DNA of 64,000 nt from Burhinus oedicnemus. Taxonomy: Eukaryota > Chordata > Aves > Charadriiformes > Burhinidae. The stretch spans positions 124,001 to 188,000 of the forward strand of contig VFFE01007501.1 of assembly GCA_008921705.1 (NCBI GenBank), in the 5' to 3' direction. Below, in pieces: positions 49,635 to 62,200 of the stretch; the first letter of the stretch is position 1, and every line of letters starts with the position of its first letter. The position numbers and the translations under genes were made by a program. A model generated the notes under the pieces. It saw only the letters and a list, made by a program, of their open reading frames with translations. It made no database searches and had not been told where the DNA came from.

Positions 49635-50230
49635 GAACAGCCCTGAGGAGAAGGACTTGGGGGTGTTGGTTGATGAGAAGCTCAACATGACCCAGCAATG
49701 TGCACTCACAGCCTAGAAAGCCAACTGCATCCTGGGCTGCATCAAAAGAAGTGTGGCCAGCAGGTTGAGGGAGGTGATTCTGCCCCTCTACTCCACTCTT
49801 GTGATACCCCACTTGGAATACTGCATCCAGCTCTGGGGCCCCCAACATAAGAAGGACATGGACCTGCTGGAGTGAGTTCAGAGGAGGGCCATGAAGATGA
49901 TCAGAGGCCTGGAGCCCCTCTCCTATGAAGACAAACAGTGTTGGGGTTGTTCAGCCTGGAGGAGAAAAGACTCCGGGGAGACCTGATAGCAGCCTTCCAG
50001 TATCTAAAGGGGGCCTACAGGAAAGATGGGGAAGGACTCTATCAGGGAATATAGTGATAGGATGAGAGGTAACAGTTTTAAACTGAAAGAGGATAGATTT
50101 AGATGAGATACTAGGAAGAAATTCTTTACTGTGAGGGTGGTGAGGCACTGGAACAGGTTGCCCAGAGAAGTTATGGTTATCCCATCCCTGGAAGTGTTCA
50201 AGGACACTCTGGATGGGGCTTTGAGTAACC
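49635..50230 (+). pseudogene. CR1 ORF2 C-terminal region and tail, decayed
   Basis: This continues ORF2 past an in-frame TGA at 49632-49634. Recognisable blocks include [42 protein letters not shown] and [10 protein letters not shown], interrupted by TAG at 49714-49716 and TGA at 49874-49876, among others. The same blocks occur in copy A at 32,350-32,904, giving an internal reference for the alignment. The function of this C-terminal part in CR1 is not well defined. Confidence 0.85.
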
Positions 50231-50308
50231 TGGTCTAGTGGGAGGTGTCCCTGTCCATTGCAGAGGGTTGGAACTAGATGATCTTTAAGGTCCTTTCCAA
50301 CCCAAACC

Positions 50309-50332
50309 ATTCTATGATTCTATGATTCTGTG
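50309..50332 (+). repeat. CR1 3'-terminal octamer array
   Basis: Three tandem octamers, ATTCTATG, ATTCTATG and ATTCTGTG, form the 3' end of CR1 copy B. CR1 elements end in such octamers rather than a poly(A) tail. Copy A has two and copy C one. Confidence 0.95.
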
Positions 50333-50421
50333 AAACAGGCCAGCACCATTAGATCACATCTTTAAAGTGAGACATCCATCTGAGGTTGCAGAGCCAAATC
50401 ACAGCCTCAAGCATTGTAGCC

Positions 50422-50443
50422 CAGTGGTGCCCCCTGCTAGGCA
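50422..50443 (-). promoter_or_regulatory. CTCF-like binding motif
   Basis: The plus strand reads GGTGCCCCCTGCTAGGCA (50426-50443). Its reverse complement, TGCCTAGCAGGGGGCACC, closely follows the vertebrate CTCF core (CCASYAGRKGGC-type, with the characteristic AGGGGGC run). The motif faces left. It sits about 90 bases beyond the 3' end of CR1 copy B in non-CR1 sequence. CTCF sites organise chromatin loops and insulators. Occupancy cannot be judged from sequence alone. Confidence 0.5.
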
Positions 50444-50869
50444 TATCCCATGAACAGCGAAGCGTGCAGCTTAGGGATGGCATTGACCCATGTCTGTCAG
50501 GAGTGGTGGTAACAGGCAATGTGAGACCCTGCCCCTCATTCAGAGTGCAGGAAGGTTCCCATTCATGTGCTTTGGTGTCCTGCAGGCTAGTGCTGGAGTC
50601 CCACACCTTTGCTGGTCGCTGCTCTTGGGAAAACCAACTGCTGTATTCACAGGCAAGAGCAAGCTGGCTCAAGAGCAACTGGGGGTATGAAAAAGTAAAT
50701 CAAATGCAGAAGGAAATCACTCTCAGTTTCAAAAGAAGTTCACTGAACTGGCCCAAAATCACAGCACCCAGTCTACCTGCTGCTGTCTTAAGTACTCACA
50801 AATAGAACTGTGGGCATTGTATGGCTGAAGATACAGAGTGACAGACACACATTCAAAAAATTATTACTT

Positions 50870-50937
50870 ATATGTGTATATATATGCATTACATACATTT
50901 GAACTCACATATATATATATACATAAATATATATGAA
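50870..50937. repeat. AT-dinucleotide-rich tract
   Basis: Alternating TA/AT and TG/CA steps, with a pure 13-base (AT)n at 50909-50921. A short, interrupted microsatellite region. Confidence 0.85.
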
Positions 50938-51810
50938 CTGCATTTTTATATAATTCTGTTATACCACAGTGAAGTAGGTGCACTTCTTTTATTGAAACCA
51001 GCACATATGAGTTTTTCAGAACAGGAAAAGAAAAGAACAAATCCCTGCAACCTCACGCTGCCCAAGAGTGGTTTCTAATTACAGTCACTGTTACAGATCA
51101 CCACTGCTGAGGGATGCAAAAAAGCAAAGCTGAGAGATGATGGCAGAATTGCCAGCAGCTTTCAAAGCAACCTGTGGACTGCTAATGCAGAGTGTGGAAA
51201 TCTTTAGTACTGAAAGCCTCTGAGCATGAGACAAACAGAAATAGGGAAGGGAGGAGAAGGCACTGGCCTGTCACACAGTCATTGACAGGGCCCGAAAATG
51301 AGAACTTTTCAGCTATGTTTAGTCATTAACTAACAAACAAGTAAATAACCTGAAATGTGAGCTGGCCTATGAATAATTATAAGGATTTCTGTGAAGGGAA
51401 GAAAATAAATAATCAGAAAAATGTATTTGATATTTATTCAATAGTTTCTGAAACGTTCACACCATGAGCTGGAACAGACCTAATCTTAACTACGACAAAG
51501 TAAATCTCAGATTCAGTGCACACAGGGGGCCATAAGACCAGAATCCAGATCCCCGAGAATTTTTTACCGTTCTTTTATACTGGTTTTATGCTATATTTAC
51601 TCTGCAGAGTTATTGCACCACAGTGGAATGGAGAATGAGTCTTAGTACATTAGATATTTACAGAAGAAAAGCCACTTGATTAAGCTAATACTTAAGTAAG
51701 AATTGTGATACAGACCAGTAATACCCCCGCAGAGACAGACTGCAACTACTAAAAGTAGTCCCTTTCTGTTGTTTACTAACATTTAACTAGTATTTCTTTT
51801 CTAAAGAAAA

Positions 51811-51834
51811 ACTTCAAGGGCTGTCCCTTGAAGT
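51811..51834. repeat. Perfect 10-bp stem-loop
   Basis: ACTTCAAGGG (51811-51820) and CCCTTGAAGT (51825-51834) are exact reverse complements around a CTGT tetraloop. It is GC-balanced, so more stable than the AT-rich hairpins elsewhere here. It is far shorter than a microRNA precursor and nothing nearby suggests a small-RNA gene. Confidence 0.9.
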
Positions 51835-54800
51835 CAAACTTATTACAAAAGCATGATAGTTTTCAATCTAAGACATCTCAAAAGACTTGAACAGAGATGG
51901 ATACAACCTGTGTGGAGGCAGGCATCCAGAGGAGCACTGACTTCAGGCAGAATCTTGCCGTGGGCAACATGGGACACCTCAGGGTTAAGAAGGGAAAAAC
52001 AGGAGAAAAGGATATGCAGACGATGGCAGGGCCAAGAATATAGTAGAGAGAGAGGACAGTGATCAGCGGTCCCAGCCACAGCCTGTATGTAGACAAGGGG
52101 ATGGAAACCTAAAAGAACACAAGAGCTGAGACTGATACTACTAAAATACATTTTTTCATCAGAAAATTAGATTATTAAACCTTTTCCACCCAACACAGAA
52201 ATGTTGTCTTTCACAGAAAATTGTATTTTTGTTGAAAAAAAAAAAAAAGGACCAGGCTGAAATTTTTCTACCAAGAAATTTCTAGTTGGGTAAGCCACAG
52301 AGTGTCCCAAGGGAACTACAGTTCAGCTGACTCATTGTCTCATTCTCGTATATGGCATATGCTCCACAGCCAGACTTCAACTCCTGCTGGAAACCTGTCT
52401 GAAGGAGATTTGCAATATGCTACCTCCCTCTGCCAGGAGGAGAGCTTGGAGTGCAGCAGGAGAGATATAGTAACCAGATATCATGATTGATAGGAGAGGT
52501 GACGATATGGTGCCTCAATTAGAGCCTTCGTTAGGTTCCCTGGCAGCACTACGCTATCTAAACACCTGGGTTTTCATCCAAAACACTCCTCTTCCTCCCA
52601 CCCTGTCCAAATGAAAACAACTTCTACCTGCAACACTGAATTTAGTATTTTGGAACTTCACGTACTACCTATCAGGGAGCCCAGTGACAACATCTTTTTG
52701 GTATTACAGTGATTTTCCCTGCTTTTTCTCATTTAATCTGATCTTGCCTTTCTCTTTCTTGTAGCTGCCATTTTCTTCCACAACTACTGGCTCTTCTGTG
52801 TCCTCACTTAAATCATTAACATTTTTCATCGTTGTCTTGCCAGTTTCTTACAAGTCTCCTGTAACAGACATGATCATTTCCACAACTCCTTAACTCCCTT
52901 CCCCATGCAGATACTGACTCACAGCTGTGCAAGCCTACCCTTATCCCAACACTAATGTCTTTGGAAAATTAAGTTTGGGTTTAGACTTGTATCCAGGAGA
53001 GCTGAATCAGCTCTGGAGTTTTATTTTCTTTTTTCTAAATTTTTCTATGTCATGTGATATTATTTTGGCCCGTATACACTCTCTTGATGTTTCTATTTAG
53101 TATTTATTTGATACCACCTTTCCCTATTTTTGTTTTTTTCTCTTTCCTCTCTGGCAGACAAGCCGGACAGACAAAGGCATTTTTAGGCTCAGAAGAACAT
53201 CCTTTGGCAATACGGGGGAGCTAGCATTTATGAATGGGGAAATGAAGCACAGATAAATTCAGTGACTTGATCAAGGTCACAGTGAGAAAGCTGTAGCAAA
53301 ATGGGGAAATTGAATTTGAGTGTCCTGAGCTCATGCCTACGGTACAGGTCCTTTCTTCCAGGTAAATAAATGAATGTATTGCTAGGCATTACTGGTATAC
53401 TAACGGGTCATTTTGGCAATGCTATCTGTCAGAAAATCCTAAAGATTTTATGCAGAATTGACCTGCACTTTTACATTTTCTGGGTTTTTTTCTCTCTTCA
53501 TGGAGGAGAGAAGGAACCGAGTGAAAAAACTGCAGTAAAGCAAGTGTTGCTTCCCACCACACGCAGTCCAAGGCTACTTCTTTTTTCAGGAGGGGAAGAG
53601 GCTCTCTTATTTCAGGGAGGAGTAGCACTGGGGGCTGCTGGCTGGGGAAGATGACCGCTTGACTTCTGCAGGCTGCCCTTTCAGCGCAGAAGAGGAACAA
53701 GTACTTCTTCAAGTGTCTGACTGAAAGGAAAAGCAGATTGCATTACCAGCATCTAGCAACTTGCTTTCCACTACCATTTTTAAAATTAATATGTTGTTGT
53801 GCTCTTTTCTACTTCATGTAGCTTGTCAAGGACTTTTCACATTACCCAGAAATAGCACGTAATGTTATGTTTTCATAAAAATAAGCTAAATAGCTTGCTG
53901 CTGCTGGTTAAACACTGTCTACTTAACTCCCTGGTATCCAGATTTTTGCAGAAATCAGCCTATATTGTCAAGAACTAGCATAATTTTGGAAATCGTTGGC
54001 ACGATTGCTATAAAACATGTTAGGTATTTCAGGTGTTAAGGAGCAATTCTTCCTTTACGAAATGGCCTTTGCTCTGTGTTGTTGAGGACTTCTTACAGAC
54101 AAGGTGCAGCTAAACCTGCCTGCCTGCTCTGGGTGTGCTGGTGCAGTGATCATTTGGTTGGATCCATGGGCTGAAATCTTCACTGACATCTTTCACTGAC
54201 ATCAGCCGAGTAAGCGCGCATCACCTCAGGTAGCATCAGAGCGCTCGCTGCACAGTGCCTAAGGTCTCCTCTGAATATATGTTGCCAAGTCGTTCAGTTT
54301 TCTTGACAACTCCTCCACCTATAATACTTCTCTAAGGACAGCCTGTAACATATGGCCTTGAACTAGATACCTTCTTGAAAACCTGCCAGCCCCCAGCCAG
54401 CTCCCAGTGGAAGTGCCAGTTCTTCTTGTCATGACGATTTTGTTGCTTTAACCGGCTGCAATATAACTGCTTTTTAACTATATCGGTGTTCTTCCCTTTT
54501 CACCCAGGAAGCACCCTGGATGCTGACATGTTGACATTGGCTTCATTTTTTCCCTCCTGCAGCCTAAGATCACACAGTGAAATTTTTGCAGTTTGGCTTC
54601 CTTGAATCTCATGCATTAGGATGTTCCTTGCTATTTGTACTGATTTCTAGGCTCATTTCAGTGATAGAAATGAAAACAATGTAAAATGATAGATGGACAT
54701 ACACAAGAAAATTTTTGATATAAGCAGCTTTTACGCTGGCGGTCATCATCATAAAATGGCACATATTTGTGCCAATATTGTTTGCACAATATCACAAAGT

Positions 54801-57800
54801 GGTGATTCTCTGTGGACTAAAGTATCACTTCACTTTCTGAGTGTAATAACTTGAAGCAGATTGAATAGCTGATTCCCAGCATTTGTCTGTATGCATAACA
54901 GTTGGGATGCATTCACTGTCTCTGGTTTCTCTTCACAATCGCTCATATCTGGAGCTGCTTCGAAGATTAACTGCAACATTTTGGAAGCCTTTTTCTGCCC
55001 CCTCCTTTACTGCTTTTCAGAATAGGAACCAACAGACCGCATTTACTAAAGACTGAGCATCTTCCCAGCCTTATGTTGAGCAACTGGACACACACGCTAT
55101 TTCTGGTAAAAAATACTCGTTATTTCCTGACCTCACAGATGTGATGTAAGCAAAGTTGTAAAGGTTTTTTTGCCCCGGTACCGTGGCACTCCTCACTGTT
55201 TATGATTCTGCTTTGTAACATGTTTGAGTGAAATCTGCATTTATGCTTGAGCTGATAAAGACTCTGTGTGTGCTGCCTGTGAAGTAGTTGGATAAGTTTA
55301 TCTGAGAAGACACGATGGTTTATCCAAGCCTTGGCTTTTCTAGAAATCTCCAGGATTTTTGTTTTCTGTAGAGGACATGGGGATTGTGGTGGCTTCCAAG
55401 GCAGAGGAGACAGAGAGGGCCACTGGGAGAGGACTCATGCTCTGATCAAGGAGAAGGTTCCTAATCCTTCTCTACCACACCAAATGCACGATAAGAACAT
55501 TCCCCTGTGTCCCTATTCTTTGGAACACATCAGGAAGGCGAGGAGGTAGTTGCAGGCTGAAAAAAGCACAAAAGCTCCTGCCCTCTGGCAGTCCTGGCCT
55601 GCTCCTGCAAAATCCTTACCAGCAGCAAGGATGTGTCCAGTTCATCCAAGGCATGCATCGCAGTGGAAGGGACAGCAACGCCCATCAGAGGGATGGCAAG
55701 GGATGGTGCAGGTACAAGAGAGGTCAGGATGGTAAGATGGGCAATAGCTTTTATTAGATTGGCCTATTTAGTTAGGAAAAACGGATAAACTGTCAGGTTT
55801 TAACCAACCTCAAACCAACTGCCCAAACGAATGGCTTCATAAATCGTTATGGCCTGGCACTTTTCCATCCAGCATTCGCCTGAGAATTTTGCTTTATAAA
55901 TCTGGAGAACTACCAGCTTTATAAAGAGGAGAAACTACCTAGGGAAAATCTCCTACTGTGATGCCTTTCAGGAAGAGGGCTTGGGCTGCTCAGGGTGGCT
56001 ACCAACTGATACTGCAATTTGCTGCCTCATTTCATTTTCCCAGCCTAGTACCACGTAATCAATGATACCCTGCAGTCCCATAGACAAAAAGTGCAGACAA
56101 TGTACCTATCCGGGCTTGTGTTGTTTACTGTGGATTTCATTATCTCGTAATTTCCTTACTTACTGCTCTACTGGGGATAACACTGGATTAATCTGTCCCC
56201 AGTTCTTATAATTTGGTAAGGAAAGCTTTAAGAGTAAGAAATTATCAGTTTTCTAAAGCACGTTGCTGGTGTAATCATGTGCTGGACTTCAGTTGTTTTT
56301 TTCTTATGCACTTTATTCTTGTGTCCTTTTATCTTGCTTTTTTAAAGTTAGGGCTCAGGTGTGATATTCTACATGATGGCAAATTTTCAGATCCCTCTTC
56401 TTGTAATTTCTTTTCCTGTTCTTAACCCTGTTTTAATATATTTAAGATGTTTTAATACATTTACAATGTTTTTTACAAGATTCTTCTGGAATGAGAATCT
56501 GATCAGTTAATTACACTTTATACCCTTTGGCTTTAACAAAAGACCTAACAGTAACATCAAGGTAAGGCAATTATTGGGTGGTGTGCTCTTATTGTAGTGA
56601 GTAGTCTTTCATATGTTAACTGAATGTAGCTAACCAAGTTGACACACAACTGGAATAGCAAACACAAGGCTGACATATTATCAAGGGAATGAAAAGGAAT
56701 TCACTTTAGTTCAAAACATGCAAAACCAGATGCAGGAATTAAAGGTCATAACTTCCCTGTGGAATGAGTATTACTGATACAGAGAAACTAAAACCTTAGC
56801 TCATGTTCGCGATAAACAGTCATATAAAAAGGTTGAGGTTTTCAGACTAGGTTGGTTAGATTCACACTTTAGGAGTAAGTTATTTAAAAATATTGATGTG
56901 AACTGCTGCCAATGAAAGCAGCGAATAGCTGAATAAAACCGTAAGACTTCTTTTCAAGGCATGTCAGAAGCAGTCTGATTTCAGAAGCTGTGAGACAAAA
57001 TCAGATCCAGTGTGACCTGCTTTTCTGAAAAATGAAACCACTTAATGTGGATGCCTAAGTAGGGGTGTAGGTTCTGCACATAGATATCTTCATTGAGAGG
57101 TTAAGTTTGAAATTCTGTTATTCTCCACTCAGTAAAGTTTTTTACTGAAGACCTGGAGTTGTATCAAATGTTTATATGGTGTGTAAAAAACCCATGTATC
57201 CTATCCAGCCATCACTGTGTCTGGTGAAAGCTATTACTCAGTTCTGAATAATACATTGTTTTCATCCTGGTCTTTAAATGAATCATTTTGGAATGTGAAA
57301 GTAAAGCAGAAGTCAGTGACACTCGACTTTCACAGCCCTAGCACAGAGGATACCTGATCCAGCTCTGGAAGGCATTTGAACTTTGTGCATTTAAAACATA
57401 ACCAGTGTGAATTTCGTAGTAAAATTCATAGAAAGGTACGTTGTTACTCAAGATAGAAACTAGTCTGGATTTATAACTCTTGATTGCTTCTCCTCTTTCT
57501 TACTCTGGTGTAAAGACAGAGTAACCCAACAAAATCCCACAATATTGGGCAAATTCCCATACTGTCAGTCATATGGTCATTGAAATCAAAAGGGTTAAGA
57601 GGCTGTGGACAACACGTCTTTCAGCAGGCAAGAGGTGAAGGTCTTTATGCTTTCTGCCTGTAACAGGCTTCTGTTCTTCCACACCTGCCAAATAAAACTT
57701 TATTTTACACTCATCCCACTAAATAATATGCAAACAAGTTGGATTGCTAGTCTAGATTTATAAATGCAATGAGATGTAACACAATGAAGGGAACTCCAGC

Positions 57801-58979
57801 TTGTTTGACTTAGAGAGGAGATATGTAAATTGCCAGTCACCTTCAATAATTTAGTCTGATACGACATTATGATGAAAGCTGAATAAACTACCAGCAGCTG
57901 TGGCCTTGCCTTCTGCACTTATGATCTAGAATTAAGACATTGCTGGAAATTATTTAGTGGACTTCACTGTCTGACGGAAGAAGCTTATCACATGGATATT
58001 ATTAATACTCCATTAACAAGCATGTGGTGTTAGCTGAGAAGAAAAAAACAATTTCCCTGAGAGGAGGCAAACAGGTTTAAAAGCTCCTGCCCCCTTCGCA
58101 GTGGAATAAACGTGACAAATTTGCTATGAACACAAAAGACTGAGACATTAGCAAGACAACAACCATTAAGCTATTAATAGTTTTCCATTTTATTGGCTAG
58201 GGTTTTGTACAACACAACACAATTCATTACATCTTTCCTGACACATCTCAAGCTGGATCCTGAAATGCTTTTCAGTGTTAAATAATAGAACATAGTAGAC
58301 ACTATAAATTATAGGAAATGATGGTGTTGGATTGTGAATAATTTACAAAGACTAGAACAGAGCAAGGAGGGACCAGTGCTGGAGCAAAAAACAAAGGGGA
58401 AAAGAAGTTTTCACAGGAGAGCTGAAGAGTTAATGGAAGAGGCAGACTCAGGAAGCTATTTCAGATGGCTTAAAAAGAAATTTCTGGACCAGAAACAGAC
58501 CCATACTGGTAGAACAAACAATTTGTGACTGAGGTGGAAATGGTCTAATCAGTGGTTCAAAACAGACCAGGAAATTTTGAAAAAAAAGTGGCCTTTGGAA
58601 CAAAACCTTAGCACGAGTGGGGGATTCTATTTTCCATGTGTCTCCAGGGAAGGTCAGAGGGGAAAGTATCATGCTGTTTCTCCAGTCCTGCAAGAGGTCA
58701 CATTTTCATCTGGTCCTGGACTAAGTTCCCAGCAGCCCTGCTCAATCACCCCCTCCAGCCTTGGCTGAGGGTTTCACAGCCATATTATATATCCTGAGGA
58801 ACAGGCTTATACCATGGATGAGCTTATGCTGCCCTGAGCTCCAGAGTTGCTACCGTAATAAAGCGGCACAGGAGCACTTCTGGGTGAGTAATGAGCCATT
58901 AGAGACAGCTGATGTGCTGGCCTCTTGAATGTGAAGCAAGGGACTGCCATGACATGTTTACTACCACCACCAGAGGAGC

Positions 58980-59290
58980 AATCTGGGATGCCATTGTGAA
59001 GTGTAATCAGTAATAAATGATTAATTAATGGCTTTTAAATGGGCCGAGTTTAGTACGTGGTGGTGAGGATATGAATGGAGCAATTATTAAAAAATTCATG
59101 TGTTCTTGGTCATAGAACTGATAAATACTCCAAAGTGCTCTTTGATTACGAAGTGGCAGGCAGTTCACTTGCACACCATATTTCTGTTTTTAATTGCCAA
59201 TAAATGATGGCTGTGCCCATGTTTGTCAGGCTCCCTGAAAGCACTCAGCTGCCATTTAGCACTTGTGGGCACACTGGCAGAGTATATTTT
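58980..59290. promoter_or_regulatory. Possible conserved enhancer-like element
   Basis: This dense homeodomain-type block has GTGTAATCAGTAATAAATG (59001-59019), ATTAATTAATGG (59020-59031), CAATTATTAAAA (59081-59092), TTTGATTACG (59141-59150) and TTTTTAATTGCCAATAAATG (59187-59206). An E-box/NKX-like stretch near 59,250-59,276 follows. The density of cores in a region free of repeats is typical of vertebrate conserved developmental enhancers. Conservation cannot be tested here. Confidence 0.3.
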
Positions 59291-62200
59291 CCTGAGTGTT
59301 TGGAGACTCTGATTTAAATGCTTGAGACGTAGTCTCAGCTCTCCTCACCTCTCCCTCCTTTCTCTAGCCTCCCACCCCCAGCTTTTCCAATGTCAGTCAA
59401 CAGAGCACAGACTAGGAATTAGGAGATTTAGCTCTTCTGCCATTTACCTGATGTCTGGTCTTCAACAGACCAGAGAGACATATATTTAAGAGTTACTCCA
59501 TTGCTAAAATGGAGGAAACGACGTAATCACCCACCTGCACAGAGCACTTTGATATCTAAGGATGAAAAGTGTTATCATTAATTTCTGTTTTGGAGAGTTT
59601 TGCAGGCCTGAAGAGCCTGATTTGTGCAGTAGAGCATTAAATCCTGTTTTTCTATAAAGTAAAAGGGAAGACAAAGTATAGACAGTTGATTCAATTTGGG
59701 CCCCCCTGGCGCTGCAGTTGCAATTTTGCACCAACAGAGAGTTATACCTACTTGACTGCAATGACAGTAGGGGCATAGATTAGCAGCTAGGGCCATGATT
59801 TCCAGGTACAGATTGATAGTGAAACATCTTTTAATACCAGTACTTGAAATTCACTGTGTACGCTAAAGAAAAGTTGAGATAATTTCTCGGTAAAGAAATT
59901 GCTTCTGCAAGGAAGAAGGTTTGTTCCTGCAAGCTGATGCCAGCTCTGTTCATCAGAGGATGCGAACGGAGCCACTGCTTGGCCAAAATTTGGGAATCCT
60001 TTTCTCCCTGTAGCTTGCTCCAGGCTGATCATCAGAGCAGTCATGCTGGAGGCAGGGAACAAACACAAACCTCCCCAGGCAGAGGAGGGAACTGGATCCC
60101 TCTCTCCAAGACATTAAAAAAAATGCTTGAGCTTTCAGATGCCAGGGTGTTCTGTGACGGACATCTCTGCCCCTCTAAGTGGAAGCTGTTCCGCTTCTGC
60201 ATGACTTGGTTAAACATTCCCTGTCCCAACATGGCTCTACAGAGCATGTACACTTAGGGGAAGAAAGGCAGTTTCCAGTCACTGCTCAGAAAGGGACTTA
60301 TGAAGTAAAGCTACAATTCTAAGACAATTCAGGTCAATTCAGAATAGTGAATTGCAAAAACAGAGGTGTGCCCCAGTGCAGGCTGAAAACAAGTGTGGGC
60401 TCTTTGAGAACGGGGTGGAGGCATCAGAGCTTCTTCTACCCAGTTGCTGTGGTGATAAAATCCTGAGCTGCCCAGCTGTGTTGATACTCCCTGTAGGATA
60501 GCAGGCATTTTGTCTGGGTTCTGGAGCCCTTCCAGCAGCAGGGAGCATGATCCGTCTGTGGGGGCTTACTCCTAAGTTTGAGCAATGCTACAAGTTTGTC
60601 ACTGCTTCTCCAAACAATCTCGCTTTCCTGTTTTTCTGTTCATCACTTTACAATGGATTTTCTTCTCCTTACATTGGCATCTGGGGTAAGAAAGTTTTTC
60701 ACTAAAACCTTGCTCCACTCCACATATTTCTGTTTGTTCTGAAGAAGCAGCAGTTTCCAAGACTTCTGGGCAAAGAGAAAAACCTTTACCATAACAAATC
60801 TTAGGGTAAAAACAGACATGGAGACACAGAGAGCAGCAGCAGCAAAACGCTATGAACAGTTGCTTTGGGCACTGAGTGAGCGTTCGTGACCACTTTTCTG
60901 CTGGAGGTACTCGTGTCCATCACGCTCCAGCAGGGTCCCTGCTGTTGGGGTCTAGTTAAATAAATACTGTATATCACAAAGGAAACCATCCCGGTAGGAT
61001 TCAGTTTTACTGATGGAAGCTATTTCTCAGTCCTTCATGGACAAATGCAGGGCACTTGCTCCCCAGGTGAACCCCAGTGCACACACTGAGGCACAGGGAG
61101 ATTCAAGAAACTGAACTTCAGCCAAACTTCTTTTCCTACGTGTGTCTGTGTGCTGGGGGTGTCTTGCAGCCTCTATCCTGTGCCTCTATACCTGGCACAT
61201 GTTTTCAGAGACATTGGAAATCACCCACCTAAAGCTAGGGCCCCCTAACTTGGCAAGTAATGCATGGGTGGATCTTTTTCCTCACTTGAGTGCAGGTCCG
61301 GATGAAAGCTGTTGGGTGTCTGCTGGAAACAGAGGTATCTGTGGCATACAGGTGCACTTTCTAATTGGATGGCTTTTTAATGTCTATTAAGGAGAAAATA
61401 AAAGGCAGAATGGAAGAGAAAACTAATAACAATTTAATTCCAAACTATCCATTCCCAAGGCACCTTAAAAAAACCAGAACGTGACTAAAATCAATTAAAT
61501 CCCCATCTAGCCACCGGAACCTGACTGCAGCAAGGAGCCTGCAGCAGGCTTCAGCTGTGGCCATGGTGTGTCTCCGTCCCTGCTCCCTGAAGGGCAAAAC
61601 GCTGGGCAGCTTGTGGGGTGGGTACAGGACTACCTTGAACAGGCCATCAGAGGCATACGAAGTGAAAGCCAGAGGAGTTATATAGTCTTTGGGTGGCAGG
61701 TGTTCTGGATTCTAGCCTTTCCCCATGGTGATACCAGCCTTTCTTTGTAAAGAACCTTGCAATCCTCATATAAACAGTAATACTGAAAAAGGGAGTAGCA
61801 AAAGCATTATATGTCCTGTATTGCTTGCGGGAGGTGAGAGAAGTATTTGAACACATTAGATGGTGGGTGAATGTCAGATCTAAGTTTTGAGAAAACAAAT
61901 CTTCGTAGAGTGTTCTTTTGCCCTGCCAAATCTCCCTCCTCTCAGAAGGCTTTGGTCTGAAAAAGAAAATTGCCAGGCAGCTCCAAAGGAATAAGCTGGT
62001 TCCCTGCTGGAAACAGCAGATGCCCAAGATACCACAGTTGCTGCTCTGTGCATATGCTGATTTCCCCAAAGGCATGGCCTGGGCTGCTCTCCTTTTCGTC
62101 TTTTTCAGAGGGAGAAAGACTCAATTATTTTCATGCCAGACGCACATGGTCATGCACGCTCGAGCCCTCACACTGCAAAGCTCTCATTCCCCTCCCATTT

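Larger units (their letters stand above)
47431..50332 (+). mobile_element. Long CR1 LINE, copy B, with ORF2 remnants
   Basis: About 2.9 kb of one CR1 element. In order: the end of the region upstream of ORF2, an apurinic-type endonuclease domain, a linker, reverse transcriptase, the ORF2 C-terminal region, and a short 3' UTR ending in three octamers (ATTCTATG twice, ATTCTGTG) at 50309-50332. ORF1 and the 5' UTR were not recognised, so it is 5'-truncated, although the true left edge may lie somewhat further left. Several frameshifts, stop codons and a short deletion after the [10 protein letters not shown] block make it inactive. It is the most complete mobile element in the window. Confidence 0.95.
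50444..58979. other. Unique non-coding DNA
   Basis: No gene or transposon recognised. Small items are a TA/AT-rich tract (50870-50937), a perfect 10-bp-stem hairpin (51811-51834), A14 at 52235-52248 and a 12-base tandem duplication (54179-54203). 56,200-57,950 is AT-rich with no simple structure. All open frames are short. Confidence 0.6.

Noticed and set aside
58964..58978. CCACCAGAGGAGCA as a second CTCF site
   Set aside because: Core lacks the GGGGC/GGGCGC run and is too weak compared with the 50,426 site.
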